Assembly (NCBI RefSeq): GCF_000445995.2
Contig: NC_022080.4
Span: forward strand, 1,798,001-1,862,000
Source: Geobacillus genomosp. 3
Lineage (GTDB): Bacteria > Bacillota > Bacilli > Bacillales > Anoxybacillaceae
Direction: 5' to 3'
Length of the DNA: 64,000 nucleotides
This document shows positions 8,113-18,770 of the stretch, piece by piece. The first letter of the stretch is position 1, and each line of letters opens with the position of its first letter. The notes beneath the pieces were generated by a model. That model searched no databases, had not been told where the DNA came from, and saw nothing but the letters and a program-made list of their open reading frames with translations. Made by a program: the position numbers and the translations under genes.

Positions 8113-9720
8113 CTATAATTCTTTGTACAAAAAATAGTCAAAGTCCGCGTAGTTGTTTTGTCCTGAACCGTCCCGGCAATGCATGCCGACAAAGGCGCCA
8201 GTAAACGCAGCGCGGCTTCTGATATAGTCGTCTGATAGTTTATATGATTCGAAAGTGACGGGAAGATCAATCCAATCAATTCCATCGAAAGAATAAGAAT
8301 ATCTGTATGTTGTCGCTTGCACGGTTACCCGTAAATACACATACTCAACGTCATCAGGAACGACAATCTCCTGTCCCCGCAACGGTTGATCAACCATGAG
8401 ATGGTCGCATGCCATTAATTCAAGAATCCGTCCTTTTTCCTCATGCCATGTTATCTGAAGCGTCGTCCAGTTTTGCGTGTTGTAGTAGTTCACTAGCCCA
8501 GCCGATTGTTGAAAGGTCGTTGGACGAAACGCGACTTTCGTCTCCGCAATAAAGTAAAAATGTTGCCATCGTCTCGCCACAAACGCCTGCGTAAACCGGG
8601 AAGTGAGCGATTCCCGCCCGTACAGCCGCAAATGTCCAGGACGAGCCTTTAAGGTGGCAATGTCCTCCCCTAATGGAATTCGCAATGTTTGAAAATGGTG
8701 ATTTAATGTATCACCGTCAAAATCATCCTTTTCATCATAGTCTTTTTCCCACGGAACTTCCTCAACGTTCGGGCCATCGATTTCTACCGAAGGCCCGTTC
8801 CCCCCAACTACATAAGGCCATCCGTTCCTCCATTCAAGCCGTTGAATCGCCGTTTCTCGCCCAAGCGGACAGTAGCCGCGATGTTCCAGCAACGGGTGCC
8901 CTTCCCTCGGCAGCGGCCGGCCGGTCAAATGAACGAGAAACCATTCATCCGTATGGGTGTGAACAATCGACGCATGGCCGGCCTTTTGCAACGGATTGCG
9001 TGGATAAGGCCACGACGTAATCAGCGGGTTATCCGGATGCACCTCATACGGACCGTAGAGAGAAGTCGAGCGGGCAATCGTTGCCGCATGGTTGTACCGC
9101 GTTCCCCCTTCCGCCGTCAGCAAATAATAATAGCCGTTGATTTTGTACAAATGCGGTCCTTCTGTAATTCTTAAGTCCGTTCCTTTGAAAATAATTTTCG
9201 GCTCGCCAACTAATTTTTTCTGTTCAACACTGTATTCTTGAAGCACAATGCCATAAAACGGATGATGACCAACCCGATGATCCCAATACATGTTAACTAA
9301 ATACTTTCTTCCATCCTCATCGTGAAAAAGAGATGGGTCAAATCCGGAGCTATTTAAATAAATCGGATCCGACCATTCGCCATCAATCGTGTCGCACGTC
9401 ACAAGATAGTTATGGCCGTCTTTCCAATGGCCTTCGACAACTTTCACATCTGTATAAATAAGCCAAAACTTCCCATCATTATACGACAAATGCGGAGCCC
9501 AAATCCCTCCGGAATCCGGGTTTCCAATCATGTTCAATTGGCTTAACCGATTCAACGGCCTTGCCACCAAACGCCAATTCTTTAAATCTTTCGAGTGGTA
9601 AATTCTCACCCCCGGAAACCACTCAAACGTGGAAACCGCAATGTAATAGTCATCTCCCACCCGGCAAATGGACGGATCGGGATGGAAACCGGTTAAAATA
9701 GGATTTTTGATTTTGATCAT
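8113..9720 (-). CDS. xynB3: GH43 beta-xylosidase XynB3
   Basis: 535 aa, the exact length of G. stearothermophilus XynB3. The five-bladed propeller carries HPDPS with base D15, GFDPS with D128 and RITEGPH with acid E187, the catalytic triad numbering published for that enzyme. The C-terminal part from about 325 is the beta-sandwich that closes the active site. It releases xylose from the non-reducing end of short xylo-oligosaccharides with inversion, and has no signal peptide, so it acts inside the cell. The ATG at 9720 is preceded by GGGGGATC. The upstream gene encodes the aldehyde dehydrogenase 161 nt away, so an own promoter is likely. Confidence 0.95.
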   Translation of the reverse strand: MIKIKNPILTGFHPDPSICRVGDDYYIAVSTFEWFPGVRIYHSKDLKNWRLVARPLNRLSQLNMIGNPDSGGIWAPHLSYNDGKFWLIYTDVKVVEGHWKDGHNYLVTCDTIDGEWSDPIYLNSSGFDPSLFHDEDGRKYLVNMYWDHRVGHHPFYGIVLQEYSVEQKKLVGEPKIIFKGTDLRITEGPHLYKINGYYYLLTAEGGTRYNHAATIARSTSLYGPYEVHPDNPLITSWPYPRNPLQKAGHASIVHTHTDEWFLVHLTGRPLPREGHPLLEHRGYCPLGRETAIQRLEWRNGWPYVVGGNGPSVEIDGPNVEEVPWEKDYDEKDDFDGDTLNHHFQTLRIPLGEDIATLKARPGHLRLYGRESLTSRFTQAFVARRWQHFYFIAETKVAFRPTTFQQSAGLVNYYNTQNWTTLQITWHEEKGRILELMACDHLMVDQPLRGQEIVVPDDVEYVYLRVTVQATTYRYSYSFDGIDWIDLPVTFESYKLSDDYIRSRAAFTGAFVGMHCRDGSGQNNYADFDYFLYKEL

Positions 9721-9769
9721 TTCTGATCCCCCTAGGAAAAATGCTAAATTTTTCATACAAAAGACATAT

Positions 9770-9791
9770 AAGCGTGCATGACATGCCGCTT
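9770..9791. promoter_or_regulatory. Imperfect palindrome upstream of xynB3
   Basis: AAGCG-t-GCATG-a-CATGC-CGCTT forms ten paired bases with one bulge. No T-run follows on either strand, so an operator is more likely than a terminator. The cognate regulator is unknown. Confidence 0.35.
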
Positions 9792-9881
9792 AGGCACGAA
9801 ATCCATTGGTTATAAACTGTTGATTTTCATTTTTATATTGGAGGCGGAAATAACTACACGTTTTTACTTAGCTACTTAACC

Positions 9882-11354
9882 TTACTCACTGGCTTTCACA
9901 AATACCGTTTTAATCGATGTGAAAAACTCAATCGCTGCCTGCCCTTGTTCCCGCGAATGGGAGCTCGATTGCTTCATGCCGCCAAACGGCGCTTGAAACT
10001 CGACTCCTGCCGTCTCCGCGTTGACTTTAATGAGCCCGGCCTCGATGTCTTGAATGAACTGCAGCGCATTCCCGATATTTTTCGTATAAAGCGAGGCGCT
10101 CAACCCGTATTCTGTATCGTTGGCGAGCCGAATCGCCTCTTCAATGCTGTCGACCGGAATCAACGCCAATACCGGGCCAAAGATCTCTTCGCGGGCAATC
10201 GTCATTTGAAGGTCGACCTCTTCAAAAATCGTCGGCTCAACGTAAAAACCGTTGGCCAGTTCGCCATCAAGGCATCTTTTTCCACCGTAAAGGAGCTTCG
10301 CCCCTTCCGCTTTCCCTTTTTCAATATAGGAAAGAACCGTATTCAATTGCGACTCGCTGGCGCACGGCCCCATCCATGTGTCCGCATCCAGGCCATTGCC
10401 GATTTTCAGCTGTTGGACCCGTTCCAGAAGTTTCGCTTTAAACGGCTCATACACTTCCTTCTCGATGAAGACACGGCTCGTCGCGGTGCATTTTTGCCCC
10501 GTCGAACGCAACCCGCCGCTGATCGTTCCTTCGACCGCCAAATCCAAATCGGCGTCTTTGGCCACAATGACCGGATTTTTTCCGCCCATCTCAAGCTGGT
10601 ATTTCGCCCCGCGCTCAAACGCAGCTCTTCCGACTTGTTTTCCGACGGCATTCGAGCCGGTGAACGTCACGCCGCCAATATCGGGATGATTCGCAATCCC
10701 TTGGCCAACGACCGATCCGGAACCGCACACCATATTGACGACCCCGTTCGGGAAACCGGCTTCGTGGAAGCACTCGATCACCTTCGCCGCGGTCACCGCC
10801 GTTTCACTTGCCGGTTTTAACACGACTGTATTCCCGTAGACAAGCGCCGGCGCCATTTTCCAGATGGGAATGGCGACAGGGAAATTCCATGGCGAGATGA
10901 CCCCGACAACCCCAAGCGGAACGCGGGTCGTAAACATCAACCCTTCACTGTCGCTCGATGGGATCACATCCCCTACTTTCCGCGCCCCTTCGCCGGCATA
11001 GTAACGCAAAATATGGACGCCCCGCATCGTTTCCCCTTTGGCTTCCGCAAGTGTCTTCCCCATTTCTCTTGTCATCGTTTCGGCAATGTCGTCAAGGCGC
11101 TGTTCCAAAAGGCGAGCAGCCTTATACAAATACTCTCCTCTCTCAACCCCGGAACGCTTCCGCCACGATGCCTGCGCTTGTTTTGCTGCGGCTACAGCGG
11201 CATTTACATCTTCCAGCGCCGAACGTTGGACATACCCGACAATGTCATGCCGATTCGCCGGGTTGAGGCTCGGTTCGACTTGGTTGCTTACAGAACTCAC
11301 CCAGCTGCCGTTAATGTAGTTCAAATATGTTTTGATTTCGGTTTGGACTGCCAT
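9882..11354 (-). CDS. Aldehyde dehydrogenase, probable 2-oxoglutarate semialdehyde dehydrogenase
   Basis: 490 aa NAD(P)-dependent ALDH. Visible features are [12 protein letters not shown] (substrate and cofactor entry), [12 protein letters not shown] (NAD(P) loop), the EMGGKNP glutamate segment (about 255) and the catalytic cysteine in [11 protein letters not shown] (about 290). Similar enzymes oxidise 2-oxoglutarate semialdehyde in the oxidative pentose (Weimberg-type) and glucarate routes. The assignment rests mainly on the neighbours: it follows an FAH-family and an IlvD-family dehydratase in one minus-strand unit. The ATG at 11354 has GGGGAGAAC before it. The start codon region lies just 24 nt after the FAH stop. 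Confidence 0.75.
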   Translation of the reverse strand: MAVQTEIKTYLNYINGSWVSSVSNQVEPSLNPANRHDIVGYVQRSALEDVNAAVAAAKQAQASWRKRSGVERGEYLYKAARLLEQRLDDIAETMTREMGKTLAEAKGETMRGVHILRYYAGEGARKVGDVIPSSDSEGLMFTTRVPLGVVGVISPWNFPVAIPIWKMAPALVYGNTVVLKPASETAVTAAKVIECFHEAGFPNGVVNMVCGSGSVVGQGIANHPDIGGVTFTGSNAVGKQVGRAAFERGAKYQLEMGGKNPVIVAKDADLDLAVEGTISGGLRSTGQKCTATSRVFIEKEVYEPFKAKLLERVQQLKIGNGLDADTWMGPCASESQLNTVLSYIEKGKAEGAKLLYGGKRCLDGELANGFYVEPTIFEEVDLQMTIAREEIFGPVLALIPVDSIEEAIRLANDTEYGLSASLYTKNIGNALQFIQDIEAGLIKVNAETAGVEFQAPFGGMKQSSSHSREQGQAAIEFFTSIKTVFVKASE

Positions 11355-11377
11355 GTTCTCCCCACTCCTTCTATCCA

Positions 11378-12277
11378 TTATTGATGAATGATCGTTTGGC
11401 GAATCAGCGATTGGACTGGATTGGACAGCACTCCAATTTCAGGAATCTCGATTTCGATCCGATCCCCCTCTTGGAGGGTGAACTGATTCGGGGGAACGAT
11501 GCACGTTCCCGTTAACAATACCGTGCCGTCAAACGCTTCATTATCGCGAATCAAGAAAGATACTAGTTCATCGTATGTTCGTTTCAACTGTCTTGTATTG
11601 GCGCTTTCTTCAACGACAAGTTGGCCGTTGCGGTAAATGCGGCAAGTCAGCTGCAGGTTATACGGGGCTTCCACTGTCTCCGCCAGGCGGATCGCCGGCC
11701 CGATGGCGCACGAATGTTTCCATATTTTTGCCTGCGGCAAGTACAATGGATTTTCCCCCTCGATATCCCGGCAGCTCATGTCGTTTCCAATCGTATACCC
11801 GACGATTTCCCCTTCTTGGGTGAGCACCAGTCCAAGTTCCGGCTCCGGAATTTGCCAGTTGGAGTCGCTGCGCAAATACACGGGGTCATTCGGGCCAATC
11901 GTACGCGCCGCGGTCGATTTCAAAAAGAGTTCCGGCCTTTCGGCGTTGTACACCCGGTCATAGCACGTTTCCTGGCCCGCTGCCTTTTCGACCGTTTCAT
12001 AGTTTCTTGCCTTGCGGCTTTTCTCGTAGGTGACGCCCGACGCCCACACCTCAGGGGCGACAATCGGCACAAGCAAATTCAATTCCCCTATCTCTTTGTG
12101 GATCCCTTGTTTTCCGCTAATCAACGTTTGAATATAGCTGACGGTCGACATTTGGCGATGTTTTGCCTCGCGAACCACTTCCATCAAATCGCGAAACGGG
12201 AGCGGATGCACGGTATTGTCATCGGTGACCGCAGCCAATGTCACTTCTGCTCCCTCGAGATAACGAATAATTCTCAT
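11378..12277 (-). CDS. FAH-family protein, probable 2-keto-3-deoxy-pentonate dehydratase
   Basis: 299 aa. The C-terminal fumarylacetoacetate-hydrolase fold shows the metal-binding EPELGLVL (about 152) and the [19 protein letters not shown] loop, which resembles 2-keto-3-deoxy-D-arabinonate or -xylonate dehydratases rather than catechol-pathway isomerases. The N-terminal 90 residues are the usual cap domain. In Weimberg-type pathways this enzyme removes water from 2-keto-3-deoxy-pentonate to give 2-oxoglutarate semialdehyde, the substrate of the next gene product. GGGGGAGAGGGTT precedes the ATG. The 227-nt gap to the dehydratase upstream contains an IclR remnant. Confidence 0.75.
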   Translation of the reverse strand: MRIIRYLEGAEVTLAAVTDDNTVHPLPFRDLMEVVREAKHRQMSTVSYIQTLISGKQGIHKEIGELNLLVPIVAPEVWASGVTYEKSRKARNYETVEKAAGQETCYDRVYNAERPELFLKSTAARTIGPNDPVYLRSDSNWQIPEPELGLVLTQEGEIVGYTIGNDMSCRDIEGENPLYLPQAKIWKHSCAIGPAIRLAETVEAPYNLQLTCRIYRNGQLVVEESANTRQLKRTYDELVSFLIRDNEAFDGTVLLTGTCIVPPNQFTLQEGDRIEIEIPEIGVLSNPVQSLIRQTIIHQ

Positions 12278-12344
12278 AACCCTCTCCCCCTATTGTTTGA
12301 TAATAAAAAACTCTGTTTTATCATTTTGTTAAAAAACGGCTATG

Positions 12345-12482
12345 TTACACCGATAAATGGCCTGGGCGAACATAGCCCATTTCTTTTGAAATTTGTTCGG
12401 CGGCGTTTTGCAGCAGCTGGATTTCCTCATTGAGCACGGCATCCGTTATTTTGGCCGAAGGCTGGGAGATGCTGAGAAGGCA
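12345..12482 (-). pseudogene. 3' remnant of an IclR-family regulator
   Basis: An open stretch of about 45 codons without a start, closed by TAA at 12345. The peptide begins with LLSISQPSAK and ends with AAEQISKEMGY, the C-terminal pattern of IclR effector-binding domains (LSISGP..., then AA..IS..LG). An in-frame stop follows within a few codons upstream and the sugar-acid dehydratase gene ends at 12504, so the rest of the gene is gone. IclR regulators often control sugar-acid catabolic operons, which suggests the local regulator was lost by deletion. Confidence 0.6.
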
Positions 12483-12503
12483 AGAATCACTTCAATCCAC
12501 CCG

Positions 12504-14705
12504 TTATGATCGTTTGACTGTAGGAAGGACAACATCCTTTTTATAGTCATACACCGCCTCTTCGGCAATCGGAAGCGGAACAACCCCATGGGCGGCGTCG
12601 GTATGCCCGATCAACCGGTTGCTCGCCGCAATCCGCCGTTGGCGCTTGCGCATTGCCGCTACGCGTTGGTTGGCGATTTCCGTTCTTTCCTGCTTGATCG
12701 ATTCAAACTCGAACCGTAGGGTTCCATTTCGGAACGCCCATTCGTTGACCAATTCGATCTTCCGCTCACGAAGGCCAATGTAGAGAATATCCCCCGTTTT
12801 TAAATACAAAATGCCTCCGCCGCGAATGGCTTCCGGCGTCATATGTCCGATGGCCGCCCCGTACGTGACGCCTGAATACCGCCCGTCGCTAATCAGCGTC
12901 GCGATCCGTTTTAGCTGTCTGTTCGCGTTAATATGCTGCATCGGGGTGAACATTTCCGGCATGCCAAATGCCTCTGGCCCCTGGCCGGCGATCACAACCG
13001 CGATTTTCAGCGCCCCTTCCCTTGCCATCGCATCAAACAGGTCGTCATATTCATGATCTTTCAATGGTTCAAACAAATGCGGCGCGTTATGTTTCAAGGC
13101 GGCGAGCAAGCTTTGATGGTGAAAACAGCGGTTTTGTTTGATTTTTTCCAACAACTGAACATCAAGCAGCCCCTCGTTGGCATCGTCTTCGTTCTCGTAA
13201 TACAGGACAAAGGCGACTTTCTTGTCAAACTCATCAATTTGTTTCGTCGCCATGCCGCTGATTTTCACTACCGCACTTTCAAAGAAGTTGCCTGACAACA
13301 CGTCGACCCCGCTAAACGGCCGTCTCGGTTTGGATAAGATGACCGGGTTGTGCTCGACGTTTTGCGCCGACAGCTGCGCTTGGTTGACAGACAGTCTTTC
13401 CCGCCATGTCGTTCCGGTTACCGTCGGAGCATCCACATCCATCGGCACCCCATTGTTCATCAACTCGTGAAAGACTGTTTCCATTCCCCGGATCTTCCCA
13501 CTGCAGCACTGAACAGCCAGTGCGAAAATGTCTCTTCCTTCCGTTAAACTGTAGTCAAATAAATCCGGCACCGGCACTTCATGGTGGATGCGATCATACT
13601 CCCACAGATCGAACTGATAGCCCCCATAAAGCATAGCCGCCACAATATGCATCATAATGTTCGTCGATCCGCCGGTGGCGCTGTGAATGCGAATCGCGTT
13701 TTTGATGTTGGCCGCCATAATATTGGCCACTCCATACACCGGATCGTTCATTAGCTGGGCGAGGCTGTCCAACGCCATATTTATTTGTTCCTGCGTCGGC
13801 GGGGCGGAGAGCAATTCCAAGGCAGGATGAATCAATCCCAATCCGGCGATCAAATGCCGGGAGCTGTTGCCGGTTCCGTTAAAGGCGCACACCCCGCCTT
13901 GGCTGTCGCATGTCGCTACCGCCAACCGTTTTTCATAGTCTTCGTGCTGTTCTTTCGTGATGATGCCTTTGCCTCTCGCCCGTTCGAGCACCCCTTGGAA
14001 TGCTGTGTTGGAAGAGCATTGCAAAATATAGGCGAGCGCATCCCGCAAGTCATACGCAATGTCTTCTTCCCCGGCGAGTTCCGCCCGCCGGGCGGCTTCC
14101 TCGAGCTCGGCATACAACTTAGGCGGAATCGTGCCGCCTTTTAATACATGGGCCGGTGCAAATGTCGCAAAGAAAGGCGGTTCTCCCCGCTCGCGGCGGA
14201 CGCGGTCAAGATGGGCCAACGCGCTGACTACGCCAAGCGGCTGCTTGTCACACCCTTGAATGACAAACACCCCGTGGTAGCTGTGCGCTTCCAGCTGGTT
14301 TACAATCATTTGCGCCACGGCGTTGCGGCTTTGCAGCGAATAGCTCATGCCTTGGTTGCTTTGCGCCGTTCCGTCGCACATGACCGGTGTCGAAAATTGA
14401 AACGGCACGCCGCCATTTTGCCAAATGCGAATCGCTGCCCGGGCGATCGTCTGAAAATCCATAATGTGGGCCGGATGGTCAGGCGACCCGCCAATAATCG
14501 CAATCCGGGGGGCATTGTGGTGCAGCCGGTCATAGATTTCCTCCAGCGTCCAGTCTGGTTGCAGCCCTTTTAGTTCAGGGCCTAAAATTTGTTTCGCACG
14601 GTCGAGCAGCCCGGCGACGCATATCGGCTCGTTGGCCTTCCCTTGGACGTTGTCGCGGTATGGGTTAACTTTACATTCAATATAAGGGTACCTAACAGTT
14701 GACAC
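12504..14705 (-). CDS. IlvD/EDD-family sugar-acid dehydratase, probable pentonate dehydratase
   Basis: 733 aa, much longer than IlvD (about 560) and nearer to the YjhG/YagF-type xylonate dehydratases (about 655). Cysteine and cluster motifs are visible: VMCDGTAQSNQGMSYSL (about 117), GCDKQPLG (about 152) and TCDSQGGVCAFNG (about 265), followed by HSATGGSTN and, near the C-terminus, ISDGRYSG and AAIGHMTPEA. Members dehydrate sugar acids to 2-keto-3-deoxy acids. With the two genes downstream it would give 2-oxoglutarate from D-xylonate or L-arabinonate. Start is GTG at 14705, seven bases after AAGGGGGGC; the frame opens further upstream but lacks another good site. Confidence 0.75.
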   Translation of the reverse strand: MSTVRYPYIECKVNPYRDNVQGKANEPICVAGLLDRAKQILGPELKGLQPDWTLEEIYDRLHHNAPRIAIIGGSPDHPAHIMDFQTIARAAIRIWQNGGVPFQFSTPVMCDGTAQSNQGMSYSLQSRNAVAQMIVNQLEAHSYHGVFVIQGCDKQPLGVVSALAHLDRVRRERGEPPFFATFAPAHVLKGGTIPPKLYAELEEAARRAELAGEEDIAYDLRDALAYILQCSSNTAFQGVLERARGKGIITKEQHEDYEKRLAVATCDSQGGVCAFNGTGNSSRHLIAGLGLIHPALELLSAPPTQEQINMALDSLAQLMNDPVYGVANIMAANIKNAIRIHSATGGSTNIMMHIVAAMLYGGYQFDLWEYDRIHHEVPVPDLFDYSLTEGRDIFALAVQCCSGKIRGMETVFHELMNNGVPMDVDAPTVTGTTWRERLSVNQAQLSAQNVEHNPVILSKPRRPFSGVDVLSGNFFESAVVKISGMATKQIDEFDKKVAFVLYYENEDDANEGLLDVQLLEKIKQNRCFHHQSLLAALKHNAPHLFEPLKDHEYDDLFDAMAREGALKIAVVIAGQGPEAFGMPEMFTPMQHINANRQLKRIATLISDGRYSGVTYGAAIGHMTPEAIRGGGILYLKTGDILYIGLRERKIELVNEWAFRNGTLRFEFESIKQERTEIANQRVAAMRKRQRRIAASNRLIGHTDAAHGVVPLPIAEEAVYDYKKDVVLPTVKRS

Positions 14706-14834
14706 AATCGTCGCCCCCCTTCTAAACAATAGAGAATTTCTTTTATTCTGTACGGCGAAGATATCCTCTAAAAATTTGAACATCATATTTGTATAAAAAT
14801 CATTGTTTGTAAATCGTCATTTTCATCCTTAAGT

Positions 14835-14851
14835 AGCAAGCAAAACTTGCT
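14835..14851. repeat. Short hairpin between the aldo/keto reductase and dehydratase genes
   Basis: AGCAAG-N5-CTTGCT. There is no clear T-run after it on the minus strand, so it is at best a weak terminator. Confidence 0.3.
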
Positions 14852-14887
14852 CGTGGGTGTTCCCTTTGTCATTTCCTATACTCTTAT

Positions 14888-15727
14888 TTATACTTTGTCG
14901 AATTCATCAGGATCTGCAAACATACGTTTGTTCTGATTAAGAGCATTTATTTTATCCATATCTTCCTGCGAAAGCTCAAAATCAAAGACATCCGCATTTT
15001 CTGCAATACGGTGAGGTTTCACGGATTTTGGAATGGTGACTACCCCGGTTTGTAAATCCCAGCGGATGATGACCTGTGCGGCTGATTTATTGTATTTATT
15101 TGCAATTTCAACTAACACGGGATCGTCAAGAAGTCTTCCTTGCATTAACGGTGACCACGCTTCAAGCTGTATACCATGACTTTTACAAAAATCATGTAGC
15201 TCCTTTTGGTTAAACCGTGGATGGTACTCTACTTGATTGACCATCGGTTTAATTTCACAGTTTGCCATAATTTCTTCTAGATGATGAATCTTAAAATTGC
15301 TCACACCAATGGCGCGAACAAGCCCATCCTTATAAAGTTTCTCAAGCGCTCTCCATGTTTCAACATATTTTCCCCGAGAGGGTAACGGCCAATGAATTAA
15401 ATACAAGTCTAAATAGTCTAATCCTAGTTTTTTTATACTTTCATCAAAAGCAGCTAATGTAGATTCGTAGCCATGATCTGCATTCCAAACTTTCGTTGTA
15501 ATAAATAATTCATCGCGAGGAATACCTGACTCGGCAATGGCCTTCCCAACTCCCTGTTCATTTCCGTAAATCGCAGCTGTATCAATACTCCGATAACCGA
15601 CCTCAAGAGCTGTTTTTACTGCATTTATAACCTCTTCCCCGTCTTTTACTAGAAACACTCCTAACCCTAACCAAGGCATTTTTACACCATTATGCAATGT
15701 TGTTGTACTTTGTAAATGTTCCAACAT
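14888..15727 (-). CDS. Aldo/keto reductase (YvgN/YtbE type)
   Basis: 279 aa (alpha/beta)8 barrel. The catalytic tetrad segments are visible: [16 protein letters not shown] (Asp, Tyr at about 49-54), FITTKVW (Lys, about 78) and YLIHWPLP (His, about 110), followed by GVSNF and the cofactor loop [13 protein letters not shown]. The family reduces aldehydes with NADPH. Its position beside GH3 and sugar-acid genes hints at a sugar aldehyde substrate, but nothing in the sequence proves it. An AGGGAGGAT site precedes the ATG. Base composition is AT-rich, like the genes to its right and unlike the dehydratase to its left. Confidence 0.85.
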   Translation of the reverse strand: MLEHLQSTTTLHNGVKMPWLGLGVFLVKDGEEVINAVKTALEVGYRSIDTAAIYGNEQGVGKAIAESGIPRDELFITTKVWNADHGYESTLAAFDESIKKLGLDYLDLYLIHWPLPSRGKYVETWRALEKLYKDGLVRAIGVSNFKIHHLEEIMANCEIKPMVNQVEYHPRFNQKELHDFCKSHGIQLEAWSPLMQGRLLDDPVLVEIANKYNKSAAQVIIRWDLQTGVVTIPKSVKPHRIAENADVFDFELSQEDMDKINALNQNKRMFADPDEFDKV

Positions 15728-15783
15728 TGTGATCCTCCCTCTAGAAATGTTCCTTTTTGATATTAAAGTGATCCGTGAGCTCC

Positions 15784-17880
15784 TTAGCTATTTACACGAC
15801 TGCCTATACTTACCTTTCCTGCGATTAAATCTTTGCTATCGCTGCTATTTCCGATATAAACTTCATAATCCATCATTTCTAGCTCCCACTTATTTGTATC
15901 CGGGTTAAACCATTTGATTTTCTCGATTGGACATGCAATACTCACTACCTTCTTCTCTCCCGGTTTAAGTGATACCCGTTCAAATCCGCGCAATACCTTA
16001 ACTGGCCGGTCAACCTTCGACTGACTAAACCCTATATACATTTGAACTACTTCATCACCTTCACGGTTTCCCGTGTTTTCGACCTCACAGGACGCAATAA
16101 TTTGATTGTTCCGAACCTCAAACCTTGCATTTGATATACTAAATGTAGTATAAGATAAGCCAAAACCGAAAGGTAACGAAGGGGATTTTCCTTCCTTTTC
16201 TAACTTTGCATACCCATGATAATATTCGTATGTTATTTCTGTTGCCTCCCAATCAGTTTGTGGCAAATCGCTTTCATGAGCTGGAATAACAAAGGGCAAT
16301 TTGCCTCCAGGATTTACATCGCCAAATAGTGTTTTTGCAATTGCAGTTCCGCCTTCCATGCCAGGATAATATGCCATTAATATCGCGGAAACATCATTTT
16401 TCCATTCCTCAATCGTAATCATACTTCCACCAATTAAAACAACGACTGAATTTTTGTTTAAAGGTCCAACTTCCTTGATAAGTTTTATCTCATCACGCTT
16501 AAGCCCCAATGAACCCTTTCGGTCTCCGCCAGCAGCAAACCTGTGACCCTCACCAATTATTTGGGAGGTATTCGTATCATCCGCATTCTCGATAAACTCA
16601 CCTTCATCGTCGTGATTGTACCCCACAACAAATATAACAGCATCAACTGTTTTTGCCAGTTCTTTTGCCTTAAGCAAATCCTGTCCATCATTAAAAATCA
16701 CTTCACTATTCACCGCGATTCTTTTTATCCCTTCCAGAGGTGTTACAACATACTCTGGAAATACTCTGCTCGATCCGTGATCGCCTATATTTTCCTGGTT
16801 TCCAAGTTTTCCGATAACAGCGATACGTTTTGTCTTCTCTTTTGAAAACGGTAAAACATTTTGATCATTCTTCAGCAGAGTCATTGATTTTTCTGCTGCT
16901 TCCAAGGCTAAATGAATATGTTCCTTGCAACCAATTAAGTCTTTACTGTACTCTTTATTGTCTGCTTCTGTGAATGCAAGCAATGTCCTGACAATGCGCA
17001 ACGCAGCCTTGTTAATTGTTTCTTCACTTACCTGGCCATTTTTAACGGCTTCTACAAGCTTTTCACCAAAGTATTTCGTATGACACATTTCAATATCCAT
17101 TCCACCATTTGCAGCCTCAACTGTATCCTTCACTCCCCAAATAAAATCACTAATCACAAACCCGTCAAAATCCCACTCATTTTTTAGAACTTGGTTTAAG
17201 AGATAATCACTATGTCCACAATGCACACCTTGATACAAGTTATAAGCACTCATAACACAAGCAGCTCCTGCGTCAACGCAGTCCTTGAAATGGGCTAGAT
17301 ACACTTCGCGTTCTGTCCGTTTATCTGCTTTAACATTCACTTTAAATCTTGCATTTTCCATACTGTTAAAAGCATAATGCTTGATGCAGGCAATGACATT
17401 TTCCCCTTGAACCCCCTCAACTAATGCCGACCCCATCGCTCCCAAAAGGAAAGAATCTTCCCCATACACTTCCTGACTTCGCCCCCAGCCTGGATTTCGA
17501 GGGAGGTTAATGCAAACTCCCCCAAATAAGTTACCACCATGCGCCCTAATTTCCTTTCCAATCGCCTGACCAATCCGCCGTTCGAGGTCTTTATCAAAAG
17601 TCGCACCTCTTGCCACCGTTACGGGAAAACATGTGCTGTTCCCTGAAACAACCCCACGTGGCCCATCAACAAACTTCATTTCAGGAACACCAAGTCGTTC
17701 GTTGCCACCAGCCGGATACGGTATCCAATTATAGTGTTTCCCATTTGAAAAATCTTCCATCATTTGCTCCATTGATACCTTACCGCTCATTAAATACACT
17801 TTTTCCTCCAATGTCATTTGATTTACAATTTCTTGTGCTCTTGATGTGTAAGACAGGCGATATTGTTTGTTCACTTTCAT
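15784..17880 (-). CDS. GH3 beta-glucosidase/beta-xylosidase
   Basis: 698 aa, no signal peptide, so probably cytoplasmic. The N-terminal barrel includes FVDGPRGV, the KHYAFNSME loop (about 185) and the nucleophile aspartate in [10 protein letters not shown] (about 245). The alpha/beta sandwich follows with NIGDHGSSR, and a C-terminal fibronectin-III-like domain begins around 600 (VQMYIGF...[11 protein letters not shown]). GH3 enzymes split beta-linked glucosides or xylosides from the non-reducing end. The ATG at 17880 follows GGGAGG. It sits 62 nt downstream of two permease genes, so it probably processes whatever that importer brings in. Confidence 0.88.
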   Translation of the reverse strand: MKVNKQYRLSYTSRAQEIVNQMTLEEKVYLMSGKVSMEQMMEDFSNGKHYNWIPYPAGGNERLGVPEMKFVDGPRGVVSGNSTCFPVTVARGATFDKDLERRIGQAIGKEIRAHGGNLFGGVCINLPRNPGWGRSQEVYGEDSFLLGAMGSALVEGVQGENVIACIKHYAFNSMENARFKVNVKADKRTEREVYLAHFKDCVDAGAACVMSAYNLYQGVHCGHSDYLLNQVLKNEWDFDGFVISDFIWGVKDTVEAANGGMDIEMCHTKYFGEKLVEAVKNGQVSEETINKAALRIVRTLLAFTEADNKEYSKDLIGCKEHIHLALEAAEKSMTLLKNDQNVLPFSKEKTKRIAVIGKLGNQENIGDHGSSRVFPEYVVTPLEGIKRIAVNSEVIFNDGQDLLKAKELAKTVDAVIFVVGYNHDDEGEFIENADDTNTSQIIGEGHRFAAGGDRKGSLGLKRDEIKLIKEVGPLNKNSVVVLIGGSMITIEEWKNDVSAILMAYYPGMEGGTAIAKTLFGDVNPGGKLPFVIPAHESDLPQTDWEATEITYEYYHGYAKLEKEGKSPSLPFGFGLSYTTFSISNARFEVRNNQIIASCEVENTGNREGDEVVQMYIGFSQSKVDRPVKVLRGFERVSLKPGEKKVVSIACPIEKIKWFNPDTNKWELEMMDYEVYIGNSSDSKDLIAGKVSIGSRVNS

Positions 17881-17942
17881 GTTTTTTCCTCCCATAACAT
17901 TTCATTGTTTTGTTACTAATGAATCTTTTTTCCCTAATCTTC

Positions 17943-18770
17943 TTAACCCTTTACAGACCCTGCTGCGATCCCCTTCACAATTTTTTCTTGAGCCACAAAA
18001 TATACTAATAATAGAGGCAGACTTCCCAATGTGAGCGCTGCCATTATTCCTGGCACATTAACAGAAAACTCGCCATAAAACTCCCTTAGTCCTAACGGTA
18101 AGGTAGAATTTTCCTTTGAGTTTGTTAAAACTAGCGCAAAAATAAACTCATTCCAAATATGAATAAAGTTATAAATGGCCACCGTTGCTACAGCCGGTTT
18201 TAAAAGAGGGAATAAAATTTTCCAAAACAATCTAAATGGCCCGCAGCCATCAATCTTGGCTGATTCCTCCAATTCCATAGGGATTTCCTGCAGGAATTGA
18301 GTGAATATAACAACAGACACAGGTATTGAAAATGCAACATATGGACCGATTAATCCCCAAATCGTGTCATACAATCCAATGTTAATGGTTAACAAATAAA
18401 TTGGAATTAGTGTGGTATGGATCGGGATCATCATCCCAATCAGAAAAAGGATGAAAACAGGTCTGTTTAATCTAAATTTCATTCTTGCCAATGGATAGCT
18501 GGCCATTGCAGATATGACAATTACTATAACTACGGAAACCGTTGAAACTATTAAACTGTTGCTGAAGTAACGGAGAAAGCTCGATGAAAGTACGGCGGAA
18601 TAACTGTCTAAAGTAAAATTCTTAGGAAAAGACCAAGGTGAAGTCATAAATTCAAACTGGCTTTTAAAAGATGAACTTACCATAAGGAAATACGGCAGGC
18701 CGGTAAATATCAGCAAGATAATGGCCAATAGATAAAGTGGTATGTTACTTATTTTCTTTATAAAAGCCAT
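17943..18770 (-). CDS. Sugar ABC transporter permease (MalG type)
   Basis: 275 aa with about six predicted membrane segments. The EAA loop contacting the ATPase is ESAKIDGCGPFRLFWKILFPLLKPA (about 185-210), and the C-terminus ends in VKGIAAGSVKG, a common end for carbohydrate importer permeases of the CUT1 class. It starts directly after the preceding permease gene with AAGGGGGAAG, so the two are translationally linked. It forms a membrane channel with its partner; the ATPase must come from elsewhere because none is encoded here. Confidence 0.9.
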   Translation of the reverse strand: MAFIKKISNIPLYLLAIILLIFTGLPYFLMVSSSFKSQFEFMTSPWSFPKNFTLDSYSAVLSSSFLRYFSNSLIVSTVSVVIVIVISAMASYPLARMKFRLNRPVFILFLIGMMIPIHTTLIPIYLLTINIGLYDTIWGLIGPYVAFSIPVSVVIFTQFLQEIPMELEESAKIDGCGPFRLFWKILFPLLKPAVATVAIYNFIHIWNEFIFALVLTNSKENSTLPLGLREFYGEFSVNVPGIMAALTLGSLPLLLVYFVAQEKIVKGIAAGSVKG

